Positions 41,041-50,391 are shown, counted from the first letter of the stretch. The stretch: 64,000 nucleotides of DNA from Thermogladius calderae 1633 (GCF_000264495.1 NC_017954.1:682001-746000); one strand, 5' to 3'. Made by a program: numbers and translations. The notes: generated from the letters alone by a model not told the origin.

Positions 41041-42369
41041 TCACCCTACGAACCCCTTTTCTGTGAGAGTGCCGTCACGGAGCTCTACAAGTCTGAAGCC
41101 CTTGAGGTAGACTAGATGCTCGGTACTGCTAGCGGCGACTAATATGGTCTTAGACGTCTCGGCCAGCCTCCGTCCGATCTCCTCCCTATCTTGGTACGTC
41201 AAGCCCGAGAAGGGCTCATCGAGTAGCAGGAGCTCGTGCCTCGAGTTAAGGGAGAGCTCTACGATGAAACGGACGGCCTCACCCCACGACAGCGTGAAAG
41301 GGGACCTGTCCTGAGACAGAGCACGCACTAAGTGAAGGCCTAGCGAGGCGTGGCCGGCCCCTACGGCTTTAACTTCCTCCGAGAGACTCCCCTCGGTGAA
41401 GTAGAGGTAGGGTATCTGGGGTAGGTAGAGCGTTTCGGCTCTTCTAACGACCCTCCCTTTCTCGGGTCTTAACACGCCCGCTATTAGCTTGAACAACGTG
41501 GTCTTACCCGACCCGTTTAAGCCGTATACCACTACCTTGTCCCCTCTCCCGACCGTCAAATTGAGTCTGTTGAGACTCAAGGAACCTACGTGGAGTGAGA
41601 CGTCTCTGAGCTCGAGTAGCACGTCCCTCTCCCCGAACGCAGGCTTCTCGGGAATTACGCCCACCCCCGCAGTGTCTTCGCTTGTATTTACATCGTCCAC
41701 TTGGCTCAGAACACCGTTCTTCAGTAACAGGACTTTGTCTGCTAGGTCGAGCAGCCTCTTGAACCTGTGTTCCAGCACGACGACAGCTACGTCGTAGAGT
41801 TTGAGTATCTCTATGGCGTTCCTAACCTCCCGAACACCGTTGTCGTCAAGCCACATTAGTGGCTCGTCGAGTACTACGATGTCGGGGCTTGAGATCATAG
41901 ACTTCGCGATGCTCACCCTCCTCAGCTCTCCCCCCGAAAGCTGGTCGACGTGCCTGTCTAGGAGGTGCGAGATCTTGAAGACCTTGCTGACATTGGAGAT
42001 GGCCTTCTCGGCGAGGAACTTCGACCTGTAGACCTGGTGCGCGTAGGACATTAGGTCCTCGTACACGACTGGGTAGACAAGCGCAGCTCTCGGGTTTTGC
42101 GGGACAACCTTGACCCTGTCCTTCACGTACTCCCAGCTTTTGTCTGTCAGTTTGACCCCTCCTATCTCGATGACGCCCTCTACGTCTGCGTGGTAGAGTT
42201 GGCTCGCGACGCTCGTGATCGCCCTAACAAAAGTGGTCTTGCCAGAGCCCGCCCCGCCCACTATCAGAGCGACTTCTCCCTTACCGACCTCTAGGTCGAG
42301 GCCTTTTAGAACCCAGTCTCCACCAGGGTACCTGACTCTAAGACCCTTCACCCTGAGAACTTTTGACAT
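41041..42369 (-). CDS. ECF transporter ATPase with two fused ABC domains
   Basis: Two EcfA domains in one chain. Domain 1: Walker A GGAGSGKTT, signature QLSGGELRRVSIA, Walker B DIVVLDEPLMWLD, switch histidine LEHRF. Domain 2 (from about residue 255): Walker A GLNGSGKTT, Walker B ELLLLDEPFSGL, but the signature reads TLSWGEAVRFIVE, with Trp in place of the first Gly, and the switch position is AASST without histidine. So the two sites are unequal. ATG 42369 is preferred to the GTG-like frame opening at 42393, because it starts right before the first strand (SKVLRVKGLRV). It overlaps the S gene by 32 bp. Confidence 0.82.
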   Translation of the reverse strand: MSKVLRVKGLRVRYPGGDWVLKGLDLEVGKGEVALIVGGAGSGKTTFVRAITSVASQLYHADVEGVIEIGGVKLTDKSWEYVKDRVKVVPQNPRAALVYPVVYEDLMSYAHQVYRSKFLAEKAISNVSKVFKISHLLDRHVDQLSGGELRRVSIAKSMISSPDIVVLDEPLMWLDDNGVREVRNAIEILKLYDVAVVVLEHRFKRLLDLADKVLLLKNGVLSQVDDVNTSEDTAGVGVIPEKPAFGERDVLLELRDVSLHVGSLSLNRLNLTVGRGDKVVVYGLNGSGKTTLFKLIAGVLRPEKGRVVRRAETLYLPQIPYLYFTEGSLSEEVKAVGAGHASLGLHLVRALSQDRSPFTLSWGEAVRFIVELSLNSRHELLLLDEPFSGLTYQDREEIGRRLAETSKTILVAASSTEHLVYLKGFRLVELRDGTLTEKGFVG

Positions 42370-42952
42370 GAGGTAAAACACCCACTTTCTCAAGCTCCCT
42401 GACGATCGGTAGCGAGAGCCACGTCACGTAGACTGCTATGATGACGTTGAAGACGCAGACGTATGGTAGGGCCATCAGGGTTAGCTGGAGCCCCTGACCG
42501 TAGCTCTCGACCCACTTGAACAGGACGAAGTAGAAGGGGTCTATGGCGAGGTTTAACACGAGCATGCTGACCGTGCGCGACGTAGCTATTAAAGCTGTGG
42601 CCAACACGGCGCGGGACTTCGCTGCGAACCACCTCCTCTGATAGAGGATGTAGAAAGGCAGTATAGTGAAGCCCTCGGCAGCGACTTTCATGAACGGCCC
42701 TATCGGGTCTTGGGGCTTGTACAGGAGGAGCCCTATGTAGAAGACCGGTAACCCGGCGAGCACGGTGAGACGGGGGTTAAAGAACATCGAGATGGCTAAG
42801 GGTATGCCAGTGAGGTCGAATAACAAGTACTGTGCTGGGGGGAAGGGGATGTTGAATAAGTGGAGTATCACGGACAAAGCTATCAGGGAAGCCACGACAC
42901 CAATGTTCTCTGCTGTACCTTTAGCTGGCAAGCAACCACCTGTCAGGCTCAC
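42338..42952 (-). CDS. ECF transporter S component, substrate unknown
   Basis: A 204-residue protein with about six hydrophobic helices, the size of an S component. The patch LLFDLTGIPLAISMFFNPRLTVLAGLPVFYIGLLL and the following PIGPFMKVAAEGFTILP resemble the RibU (riboflavin) group in layout, where an aspartate-proline helix end is followed by the L1 loop, but the match is loose. It is the first gene of the operon and, with the ATPase and T component, makes a complete dedicated vitamin-type importer. No riboswitch is seen upstream. Confidence 0.65.
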   Translation of the reverse strand: MSLTGGCLPAKGTAENIGVVASLIALSVILHLFNIPFPPAQYLLFDLTGIPLAISMFFNPRLTVLAGLPVFYIGLLLYKPQDPIGPFMKVAAEGFTILPFYILYQRRWFAAKSRAVLATALIATSRTVSMLVLNLAIDPFYFVLFKWVESYGQGLQLTLMALPYVCVFNVIIAVYVTWLSLPIVRELEKVGVLPHVKSSQGEGS

Positions 42953-42997
42953 ATTTTAGAATCAACGGGTAGTTAAATAAAACTCGCCCATCGGTCT

Positions 42998-44296
42998 CTA
43001 GGGGTATATCCTACCCCTGAACCTCGGGAACGGTATGGCGTCCCTTATGTGGTCGAGCCCAGCGATCCACATCAGTAGCCTCTCGATCCCCAGCCCGAAA
43101 CCGCTGTGGACTACGGTTCCGTACTTCCTGAGGTCCAGGTACCACTTGTAGTCGTCTACGTTGTACCCGTTCTCGATTATCCTCTGCAGCAGCTTGTCGT
43201 AGTCGTCTTCACGCTGGCTACCCCCGACTACCTCCCCGTAACCCTCGGGGGCAAGCAGGTCGAAGCCTAAGACGACTCTCGGATCCTCCGGGTCTAGCTT
43301 CATGTAGAAGCTCTTGACCTCCTTGGGGAAGTGCGTCACGAAGAACGGTCTGTCGAACTCCTGCGTGAGTAGCCTTTCCTCGTCCGCGCCCAGGTCGCTA
43401 CCCCACTTTATATCCACACCCTTCTTTTGGAGTATCTCGATCGCCTCGTCGTACTTTACCCTAGGGTAGGGTGTCTCCACGGCGGTCTTCAAGAAGTCCA
43501 CGTTCCTGCCAAGCGCGTCCAGCTCTCTCCTCCTCTCCTCTAGAACCCTGTCGACGATGTGGGAGACGAGGTTTTCTACTACTCTCATCATGTCCTCCAT
43601 GTCGTACCACGCGGCTTCGGCCTCCAGGTGCCAGTACTCTGCGAGGTGGCGCCTAGTCCTACTCTGCTCGGCCCTGAAACTAGGGGTGAGGCTCCAGACC
43701 TTCTCCAAGCTGAATATCATGACCTCGAGGTACAGCTGAGCGCTCTGGCTCAAATAGGCCTGCTTTTCGAAGTACTGGACTGGGAATAGAGTAGCACCGC
43801 CCTCGCAAGCCGAGGCGGTGAGTATGGGTGGGGTCACCTCCCACCAGCCGTCCTTCTTGAACCACTCCCTACCCGCGTCGAGTATCGTGTGCTTGATCTT
43901 CCATATCGCGGTGTACTTCGGGCTCCTAATGACGAGGTGCCTGTTGTCTAGGAGGTACTCGACCCCCTCACCACCCTTTATAGGGAAGTCCCTGCTGTAG
44001 CCCAGTATTCTGAAGGAGTCTGCTACGACCTCATACCCTGTTGGCGCCCTAGGCTGCTTTGTTACAGTACCACACGCCTCGACGCTAGCCTCTAAACCTA
44101 TGTCCTTTAGCGTCTTGACGAGCTCCTCCCCCAGGACAGCCTCGTCTACTACTACTTGGATTACTCCTGTCGAGTCCCTTACCCTGACAAAAGCCTTGCC
44201 TCCTACCACACTCCTACGGTAAATCCAACCCCTTAGACAAACCCTCTTACCCGCCATATCGTCGCTTAGTAGCTCGCTGATCTGATGGAAGAACAT
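42998..44296 (-). CDS. asnS: Asparaginyl-tRNA synthetase
   Basis: Class IIb aminoacyl-tRNA synthetase. An N-terminal OB-fold anticodon domain (residues about 10-105) precedes the catalytic domain with motif 2 (FRAEQSRTRRHLAEYWHLEAE) and motif 3 (GFGLGIERLLMWIAGL). The ACEGGATLFPVQYF and KEVKSFYMK segments are typical of AsnRS rather than AspRS. It charges tRNA-Asn. The frame opens to 44332, but a TATA box (TTTATATTG) lies at 44327-44335 and ATG 44294-44296 gives the normal 432 residues. Confidence 0.87.
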   Translation of the reverse strand: MFFHQISELLSDDMAGKRVCLRGWIYRRSVVGGKAFVRVRDSTGVIQVVVDEAVLGEELVKTLKDIGLEASVEACGTVTKQPRAPTGYEVVADSFRILGYSRDFPIKGGEGVEYLLDNRHLVIRSPKYTAIWKIKHTILDAGREWFKKDGWWEVTPPILTASACEGGATLFPVQYFEKQAYLSQSAQLYLEVMIFSLEKVWSLTPSFRAEQSRTRRHLAEYWHLEAEAAWYDMEDMMRVVENLVSHIVDRVLEERRRELDALGRNVDFLKTAVETPYPRVKYDEAIEILQKKGVDIKWGSDLGADEERLLTQEFDRPFFVTHFPKEVKSFYMKLDPEDPRVVLGFDLLAPEGYGEVVGGSQREDDYDKLLQRIIENGYNVDDYKWYLDLRKYGTVVHSGFGLGIERLLMWIAGLDHIRDAIPFPRFRGRIYP

Positions 44297-44402
44297 CCAC
44301 GCCCCCCGACACCATGATAAGCCATAGGTCAATATAAACAGGTTGCCGCATTAAACTTTGGGAACACGGTACGTTATGCCCGTCGAGACCCGTCGGGGGC
44401 GT

Positions 44403-44960
44403 CTATAGAGGCCTTGCCATCACGTAGGCGTCTTCCCCGTCTAGGTAGTAGCCCCTGGCCACCTTGACGACTTCGTAACCTAGCTTCCTGTACAAGTTTA
44501 TCGCGGGCTGGTTGGAGACCCTGACCTCTAGGTAGGTCTCCTCGCACTTGTAGTTGTTCTTCATACTGTGTATTCCATGCGCCATCAAGGCGAAGCCTAG
44601 GCTCTTACCCCTGTGCTCCTTTAGTACCGCTATGCTTACTACGTGCCCGCTCCTAATTATGAAGTGCCTGAAGAACCCGGGCTTCCACTCCACTCTGTTC
44701 ATTATGTATCCCACGACCCTGCCGCTTGGGTCTACGGCAACGTAGAAGGCTTTACCGTAGTGCTCGTAAAGCTCGTAGAAGAACTCGTCTGGGTAGTGCT
44801 CTGGAAGCGACACCATGTTTATCTCGATGACGCTCTTTATGTCCTCCCTCGTCGCCGGCCTAATTGTGTAGTCGGCTGCTTCAGCGGCCAACCTCTTCTT
44901 GGCCTCTTCAAGTATCTCTTCTATGCTGGGCCTCTTAGTCTCTGTTTTCAAGTCGTCCAC
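44403..44960 (-). CDS. N-terminal protein acetyltransferase, archaeal Ard1 type
   Basis: GNAT domain with IRPATREDIKSVIEINMVSLPEHYP, SGHVVSIAVLKEHRGKSLGFALMAHGI (acetyl-CoA loop) and VRVSNQPAINLYRKLGYEVVK. The order and wording match the Ard1 enzymes of Sulfolobus relatives, which acetylate Ser, Thr, Ala or Met N-termini of many proteins. An N-terminal helix of about 28 charged residues precedes the domain. GTG 44960 is the first start; TTG 44951 is an alternative, since a TATA-like TTATATATG lies only 8-16 bp upstream of the GTG. Confidence 0.85.
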   Translation of the reverse strand: MDDLKTETKRPSIEEILEEAKKRLAAEAADYTIRPATREDIKSVIEINMVSLPEHYPDEFFYELYEHYGKAFYVAVDPSGRVVGYIMNRVEWKPGFFRHFIIRSGHVVSIAVLKEHRGKSLGFALMAHGIHSMKNNYKCEETYLEVRVSNQPAINLYRKLGYEVVKVARGYYLDGEDAYVMARPL

Positions 44961-45009
44961 CAGGACGTTATATATGCTCTGGCGAATAATCTATTTTACG
45001 GTGACATAG

Positions 45010-46230
45010 TTGAGTTTGCCTGAGGAGATCAAGCCCAGGGAAGTGACGCCACTAAGAGAGAAAAAGATCGTTCTCGGCTTGACGGCGAGTAGCGCGGTTT
45101 ACAGGTCGATAGACCTTGCTAGAGAGCTTATGAGGCTGGGCGCTAGCGTCAGGGCGGTCATGACGAAGGCCTCCACGAGGCTGATAGGGCCCGATCTAGT
45201 CTACTGGGCCACGGGATGGGAACCGTTCATTGAGTCTACGGGGAGGACAGAGCACATCGACCTAGCTAAGTGGGGTGATGCGATGGTGGTAGCCCCTGCC
45301 ACTCTAAACACGATGGGGAAGATAGCAAGCGGAGTCCTCGACGAGTTGCTCCACTTGACCGCTGCCACCATGATGGGGGACGGAAAGCGAGTGGTTTTCG
45401 TGCCAGCCATGAACCTTAGGTTATACAACTCCCCGCAGTACAAGAGGGTAGAAGAGACCCTTAGGTCCTACGGCGCTGTCATAATAAGGCCAATGATAGA
45501 AGAGGGTAAGGCCAAGTACCCCCCGCTCCCGGATCTCGTCCACTGCGTCGAGGCAACCGTCAACAGGGGGGCGGATCTAGAGGGTAGAAGAGTCCTGGTG
45601 ACAGCTGGTGCCACAGTCCAAAGGATTGACCCGGTAAGGGTCATTACTAACCCTAGTAGCGGTCTGATGGGTGTCCTTGTGGCTAGGGAGGCGGCCTGCA
45701 GGGGCGCTGTCGTCGACCTGGTCTATGGGAGAATGAGCCTGCCGCCCCCGTACAACGTTAACAAGTACTACGCTGAGGAGACAAGCGACATGGCGAGTAT
45801 AGTTAAGGAGCTAACCGCGACACACGTATACGACGCGGCGGTATTCGCGGCCGCACCAGCGGATTACAAGCCGGTGGAGACAAGCCCAACCAAAATACCG
45901 ACTTCGAAAACCGAAAGGCTCACTCTCACTTTAGTCCCCACAGAGAAAGTCATAGCCTCTGTGACGAAGAGGCCGAAGGTAGTAGTGGCCTTCGCGGCAG
46001 AGACGTCTTCCGGTAGAGAACTCGTCGAGAGAGGTACGGCCAAGCTCGCCGAGTACCAGGCAGACCTAATGGTTGCACACAACGTACTGACAAGGGGTGC
46101 CGGCTTCTCTGAGAGCTACCTGGACTCCGTCCTGATAACCCCCAGCGGGGTTAGAGAACTCGGCTTTATGCATAAGCTCGAGCTCGCCAGGTACATAGTC
46201 GACTTCGTGTCCGGGAACTTGCCAAAGTAA
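45010..46230 (+). CDS. coaBC: CoaBC: phosphopantothenoylcysteine synthase/decarboxylase
   Basis: Bifunctional enzyme of coenzyme A synthesis. The N-terminal half is the FMN decarboxylase CoaC: GLTASSAVYRSIDLARELM, the active-site histidine in EHIDLAKWGD, and VVAPATLNTMGKIASGVLD. The C-terminal half is the ligase CoaB: VTAGATVQRIDPVRVITNPSSGLMG and the AAPADYKP loop with the KIP-x-SK segment. Joined length of 406 residues is normal for Archaea. It makes 4'-phosphopantetheine from phosphopantothenate and cysteine. TTG 45010 start; divergent from the Ard1 gene, sharing an A/T-rich promoter at about 44980-44998. Confidence 0.9.
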   Translation: MSLPEEIKPREVTPLREKKIVLGLTASSAVYRSIDLARELMRLGASVRAVMTKASTRLIGPDLVYWATGWEPFIESTGRTEHIDLAKWGDAMVVAPATLNTMGKIASGVLDELLHLTAATMMGDGKRVVFVPAMNLRLYNSPQYKRVEETLRSYGAVIIRPMIEEGKAKYPPLPDLVHCVEATVNRGADLEGRRVLVTAGATVQRIDPVRVITNPSSGLMGVLVAREAACRGAVVDLVYGRMSLPPPYNVNKYYAEETSDMASIVKELTATHVYDAAVFAAAPADYKPVETSPTKIPTSKTERLTLTLVPTEKVIASVTKRPKVVVAFAAETSSGRELVERGTAKLAEYQADLMVAHNVLTRGAGFSESYLDSVLITPSGVRELGFMHKLELARYIVDFVSGNLPK

Positions 46231-46249
46231 CTCCCCAACGATGAAAAAG

Positions 46250-46257
46250 GTATATAA
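46250..46257 (+). promoter_or_regulatory. TATA box of the CDF transporter gene
   Basis: GTATATAA at 46250-46257 with a purine-rich BRE before it (GAAAAAG). Transcription would begin near 46280, leaving a leader of about 85 nt before ATG 46366, much longer than the leaderless pattern of most genes in this window. Confidence 0.6.
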
Positions 46258-46313
46258 GAGGCGCATAATATCACGCAAAAGAGGAGCTACGTACTACTTT
46301 TGAACAGGGAACT

Positions 46314-46361
46314 ACTCTCATCTAGGTTGCCGCCTTCACTCGAGAGTTGTTTCGGGTGAAG
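46314..46361 (+). promoter_or_regulatory. Possible pseudoknot covering the ribosome binding site
   Basis: Two interleaved helices can form in the leader RNA. Helix 1 pairs ACTCTC (46314-46319) with GAGAGT (46342-46347), 6 bp. Helix 2 pairs CTTCACTC (46334-46341) with GGGTGAAG (46354-46361), 8 bp with one G-U. The order 5' arm 1, 5' arm 2, 3' arm 1, 3' arm 2 is that of an H-type pseudoknot; loops are 14, 0 and 6 nt, and the helices abut and could stack. Helix 2 hides GGTGA (46355-46359), the ribosome binding site of the CDF gene. This looks like a regulatory RNA, perhaps metal-responsive. Confidence 0.4.
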
Positions 46362-46365
46362 TGAA

Positions 46366-47316
46366 ATGGCCAACCTTACCTTGAGGCTTAAATGGGCTAG
46401 TAGAGTCCTAACGTACACGTTTGCACTCGGGTTACTCGGCGTTTTAATCGACTCGGTGTTCGTTGTCTTCCTGAACAACATAATACTGTTCACAGACTTG
46501 ATACACTGGGTCACGGACTCGCTCCTAGAGCTAACCCTGCTACTTGGGCTATACTTCGCGAGCCGCCTGAGTAGGAGGTACCCTATGGGTGTTGTGGTCC
46601 TGGAGTCGACACTGGGCCTGTTAATAGCTCTAACCGTGGTCGGCGTCTACTTCTACGTCTTCTACGACTTCTTGAACGGCCTTCTATACGCGAGTGAAGA
46701 GGCTGCTGTTAACGTATACTCCAGTATTGCCACGATCGCCGGGACCGCTCTTACCGTCTTGGCGTACACCACGTTGAAGAAAGGGTTCGAGAAGTACAAT
46801 GTAGAGACTCTTAGGTACGAGTCCACGCACGCGCTAGTTGACGTACTGGCAGGTGTAACAGCCACCGCGGGGATACTAGTCACATCTATAACAAGGAGTA
46901 CGGCTCTAGAAGTACTGTTCACGGTCGTGTTGATGATGTTCATACTCCACAGCGTACAGGGCATAGTCAGCGACAGCGTGTCCCTGATAAGGGGCGAGAA
47001 CCTCGACTACAAGATGAGCCTCGCAGTAATGAACAGCATCCAAGACCTTCTGGCTACTGCGGGGGCCCGCGTTAAGTCTGTTGAAGCAAGGAAGCTCACG
47101 TCGTTCTACGTGATCAGCGTCGAGGTGTACATCGACCCCCTCACCACGATAAGAGACGCTTTCAAATTGAGGAGGAAGATAGTCAAGAGAGTGGTCGAGC
47201 TCTACGACACGGTATACCACGTAGACGTCAGATTCCACCCGGAGGTCACGTTTGAAAGGGTTACGGAGGGCGAGAGGTCTCGGGGAAACGAGTTGAAGGC
47301 GAGGAGGAAGAGGTAA
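46366..47316 (+). CDS. Cation diffusion facilitator (CDF) metal exporter
   Basis: A 316-residue CDF family protein. Six hydrophobic helices; helix 2 carries D-x-x-H-x-x-x-D (DLIHWVTD) and helix 5 carries H-x-x-x-D (HALVD), the residues of the transport metal site A. A C-terminal cytoplasmic domain of about 90 residues with a ferredoxin-like pattern (RVKSVEARKLTSFYVISVEVYID) and histidines near the end (YHVDVRFHPE) follows, as for metal-sensing dimer domains. It exports a divalent metal such as Zn2+, Mn2+ or Fe2+ by proton exchange. Start ATG 46366 after a GGTGA ribosome binding site. Confidence 0.82.
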   Translation: MANLTLRLKWASRVLTYTFALGLLGVLIDSVFVVFLNNIILFTDLIHWVTDSLLELTLLLGLYFASRLSRRYPMGVVVLESTLGLLIALTVVGVYFYVFYDFLNGLLYASEEAAVNVYSSIATIAGTALTVLAYTTLKKGFEKYNVETLRYESTHALVDVLAGVTATAGILVTSITRSTALEVLFTVVLMMFILHSVQGIVSDSVSLIRGENLDYKMSLAVMNSIQDLLATAGARVKSVEARKLTSFYVISVEVYIDPLTTIRDAFKLRRKIVKRVVELYDTVYHVDVRFHPEVTFERVTEGERSRGNELKARRKR

Positions 47317-47382
47317 GTGCTTACCTGTCCACTGAACTAACGCTAAGAATTTATTCTCTAGCGAAACCCATTATGCAATTGT

Positions 47383-48600
47383 GTGGTGTTGATGTCAGCG
47401 GCTTACAAGTTCTCCTACCGGGTAAACTTCGTTAAACCATCCCCGATAAGGACTCTCGTCTCAAAGATATCGGCGATCTCCGCTACGAGAAAAGTTGTAT
47501 CGTTTGCGGCCGGCGAGCCGGACCCCAACGTAATACCGAGAGACCTCTACTCTACTATTCTCGGCAAGGTCCTCCACGAGGAGGCCAAGTCCTGCAACTA
47601 CTCTCCAACTGAGGGGCTCCCCTCGCTCAGGAAATCTATTGCTGATTTCATGTGGAGGTACGAGGGCGTTAAGACCAGCGAGGACAACGTACTGGTGACG
47701 GTTGGTGGGAGTCAGGCGATCGACCTACTAGGCAAGCTCTTTATAGACCCTGGGGATCACGTGATCCTCGAAAACCCCAGCTATGTTAACACGATGGTCG
47801 ACTGGGAGTTCTACGGGGCACGGCTTGTCGGTGTCGGCGTCGATGCTGAAGGGGTTGATACCCAGAACCTCGAGGCTGTCGTGAAGAGACTTCTATCGGA
47901 GGGTAGAAGGGTAAAACTCGTCTACACGATACCCACAGGACACAACCCTGCCGGGGTCGTCATGAGCGAGGATAGGAGAAAGCATTTAGTCGAGATCGCG
48001 TCGAGGTACGACCTCCTGGTCGTCGAGGACGCCGCGTACAATCACTTGGTCTACGAGGGTAGCTACAAGCCGCTCTCCCACTACGACAAGGAGGGGAGGG
48101 TTGTCTACGTCGGAAGCTTCAGCAAGGTGCTCGGGACGGGTCTACGCATAGGCTGGCTCAATGCCTCCTCCGAAATAGTGGAAGTCGTAAAGGCGATTAA
48201 AGGCCCCAGCGACATGTGCGCTCCAGTCCCGATGCAACTTCTGGTAGACCGGGTCTTAAGAGAGGGCCTATACGACCAGATAAAGAGGAGGGCCGTGGAG
48301 GAGTACGCGAGAAAGCGTGACACTATGATGTCCGCACTGGACGAGTACGTCCAGGGAGCCGTGTACAATAGGCCGCGCGGTGGCATGTTCATACTGCTGA
48401 AACTCCCCGTAGACGTAGACTCGGAGGTCTTCGCCGACAGGTTACTGGAGAAGTACAGCGTGGCGGTAGTCCCCGCAAAACCATTCTACCTCGACGACTC
48501 CGGGAGGAGTAGCATCAGGCTCAACTTTACAATGGTTAAAGCAGACGAGATCGAGGACGGTATTAAAAAGCTCGGGCTTCTAATCAGGGAGCTCGCCTAG
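47383..48600 (+). CDS. Class I/II aminotransferase, LysN/2-aminoadipate type
   Basis: PLP aminotransferase of fold type I: SFAAGEPDPNVIPRDL near the start, YSPTEGLPSLRKSIADFM, NPSYVNTMVDWE, PTGHNPAGVVMSEDRR, VVEDAAYNHLVYEG and VGSFSKVLGTGLRIGWL with the PLP lysine. The wording matches the multisubstrate archaeal aminotransferases that use 2-aminoadipate, Leu, aromatic amino acids or kynurenine with 2-oxoglutarate. Which substrate is natural here is not known. GTG 47383 or ATG 47392 may start it; a TATA-like TTTATTC near 47350 favours either. It converges on gcvH with a 6-bp gap. Confidence 0.8.
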   Translation: MVLMSAAYKFSYRVNFVKPSPIRTLVSKISAISATRKVVSFAAGEPDPNVIPRDLYSTILGKVLHEEAKSCNYSPTEGLPSLRKSIADFMWRYEGVKTSEDNVLVTVGGSQAIDLLGKLFIDPGDHVILENPSYVNTMVDWEFYGARLVGVGVDAEGVDTQNLEAVVKRLLSEGRRVKLVYTIPTGHNPAGVVMSEDRRKHLVEIASRYDLLVVEDAAYNHLVYEGSYKPLSHYDKEGRVVYVGSFSKVLGTGLRIGWLNASSEIVEVVKAIKGPSDMCAPVPMQLLVDRVLREGLYDQIKRRAVEEYARKRDTMMSALDEYVQGAVYNRPRGGMFILLKLPVDVDSEVFADRLLEKYSVAVVPAKPFYLDDSGRSSIRLNFTMVKADEIEDGIKKLGLLIRELA

Positions 48601-48606
48601 TAAAGG

Positions 48607-49047
48607 TCAGTGGGCATGTCTCCTGATCTTCTCGGCGTAGGCCTCGGGTTTCAACAGGCTGTTGAGTTCGTTCAGGTCCTTGATCTCCAGCTCGAATATC
48701 CAGCCCTCGCCGTATGGGTCTTTGTTTATCAGCTCAGGTGTATCGGTGAGCTTCTCGTTGACCCTGGTAACTACACCTGACACAGGTGCGTAGTAGTGGG
48801 AGGTCGCCTTCACAGAGTCTAGACTCCCCACCGCCTTCCCCTTCTTCACCTCTGTGCCAACCTCCGGTAGCTCGACGCCGACTATGTCTCTGAGCTCTTT
48901 CTGAGCGTAGTCTGTTACACCTACAATGCCTTTGTTGCCCTCGACCTTAATCCACTCGTCGCTCTCGGTGTAGAGCCTGTCCGTCTTCACCACGTACTTC
49001 TTTTTCCCCACTTCTACCACTATCTCCCCGCTAGACACACTACCCAC
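48607..49047 (-). CDS. gcvH: Glycine cleavage system H protein
   Basis: Lipoyl carrier protein of 146 residues. The lipoylated lysine is in [18 protein letters not shown], the classical ESVKAxSDxYAPVSG motif, and [22 protein letters not shown] is the upstream family block. It carries the aminomethyl group between P, T and L proteins. The gene lies 10 bp after glyA on the same strand. Confidence 0.92.
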   Translation of the reverse strand: MGSVSSGEIVVEVGKKKYVVKTDRLYTESDEWIKVEGNKGIVGVTDYAQKELRDIVGVELPEVGTEVKKGKAVGSLDSVKATSHYYAPVSGVVTRVNEKLTDTPELINKDPYGEGWIFELEIKDLNELNSLLKPEAYAEKIRRHAH

Positions 49048-49057
49048 CTACCCGGTG

Positions 49058-50371
49058 TTATGGATGCAGTAGGAGAGACAATAACTTTACCTCGTCCTCT
49101 CTCGAGATCTTGAAGCAGTACTGGACCTCGAGGAACTCCTTCCTGAACTCGATTACTTTTCGCCTGACCTCCGCTGGGTCCCTCTTGTCCACGACTACCT
49201 GCTTGATGAGCTCGGCTATCTCGTCCATCTCCCCCTCTCTCATCCCCCACCTCGTGACCTCCTGCACGCCTATCCTGATACCCGAGGGGTCTTTCACGTC
49301 CTCCGGCCTGTCCCACGGCAACATGTTCTTGTTGACTATTATGTTCGCTTCTTCGAGGGCTGTTGCCACCTTTGTACCCCTGCCGTGCCTCGAGACGTCT
49401 AAGACTACCTGGTGGCTCTCGGTGTAGCCCTTCTCCTCCATCACGACCTTGATCCCCCTACTCGCTAGAGCCTGAGCGAGGGCCTTGGCGTTCTTCACAA
49501 CCTGGCTTGCGTAGTCCCTCCCGAACTCTCTCATCTCGAGGGCCGTGATCGCGGTGGCGGCTAGTCTGTGTAAGTGGTGGTTGGAGACGAACATGGGGAA
49601 TATGACTTTACCTATCTCCTTGTAGTCCTCCTCTAGTCTCGTTGCGAACAGGCCTCCTTGTGGTCCCGGAAACGTCTTGTGCGTCGAGGACGTTATGACG
49701 TCGGCTCCCTCGGTGAGGGGGTTGGGCCAGACTCCCCCCACGATGAGGCCTAGTACGTGTGCGACGTCGTGTATCACCTTGGCACCAACGCTGTGCGCGG
49801 CCTCAGCGATCGGTCTAGTGGGGTGGGGGAATATGTAGAGTGAGCCCCCGAGCGTGACGATCTTGGGCTTGACTTCTTCGATCAGTTTAACCGCCTTGTC
49901 CACATCTATATTCCACTCCTCGAGAGAGAACGGCATGTCTATCTGCTCTATCCCGAGAGCGCCTAGTGTGCCGTAGCGTGTGTGGCTAACGTGCGCCCCT
50001 GCTTGGACTGGCGCCACTACAGCCTTGTCCCCGGGCTTGGTGAAGGTCCTGAAAGCAGCAGCGTTGGCTGTAGTACCGCTGACCGGTCTTAAGTCAACGA
50101 ACTTGGTGTTGAGCAGTTGGCCCATGAGTTCTGAGGCCTTCACCTCCAGTTCGTCGACGTACTTCAGCCCCTGGTAGAACCTCTTGAACGGCTTGCCTTC
50201 GGCGTACCTGTGCATCATGTCGTTCAAGTACAGTAGCATCGCGAGCGGCGACATCACGTTCTCGCTCGCTATTAGGTTGATCGTCTCCCTCTTCCTGTAC
50301 CTGGTATGGGTGGTCGTAAGGTCGTATACGTGCTTTAGATCGGGGTACTTTGATAGTAGGTCCTCTAGCAT
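49058..50371 (-). CDS. glyA: Serine hydroxymethyltransferase
   Basis: PLP enzyme of 437 residues. [16 protein letters not shown] at the N-terminus, [26 protein letters not shown] and [17 protein letters not shown] with the PLP lysine are the family blocks. It interconverts serine and glycine with a one-carbon-carrying pterin (tetrahydrofolate or an archaeal analogue). With gcvH in one operon and gcvT, gcvPA, gcvPB and lpd close by, it links glycine cleavage to serine. ATG 50371 lies about 26 bp from a TATA box, so it is probably leaderless. Confidence 0.92.
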   Translation of the reverse strand: MLEDLLSKYPDLKHVYDLTTTHTRYRKRETINLIASENVMSPLAMLLYLNDMMHRYAEGKPFKRFYQGLKYVDELEVKASELMGQLLNTKFVDLRPVSGTTANAAAFRTFTKPGDKAVVAPVQAGAHVSHTRYGTLGALGIEQIDMPFSLEEWNIDVDKAVKLIEEVKPKIVTLGGSLYIFPHPTRPIAEAAHSVGAKVIHDVAHVLGLIVGGVWPNPLTEGADVITSSTHKTFPGPQGGLFATRLEEDYKEIGKVIFPMFVSNHHLHRLAATAITALEMREFGRDYASQVVKNAKALAQALASRGIKVVMEEKGYTESHQVVLDVSRHGRGTKVATALEEANIIVNKNMLPWDRPEDVKDPSGIRIGVQEVTRWGMREGEMDEIAELIKQVVVDKRDPAEVRRKVIEFRKEFLEVQYCFKISREDEVKLLSLLLHP

Positions 50372-50391
50372 TAGACCCCTTCACCTTCTTA

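Noticed and set aside
46280-46366. Fluoride riboswitch in the CDF leader
   Set aside because: The conserved stretches of the crcB motif are not present, and the gene is a cation exporter rather than a fluoride channel or antiporter.
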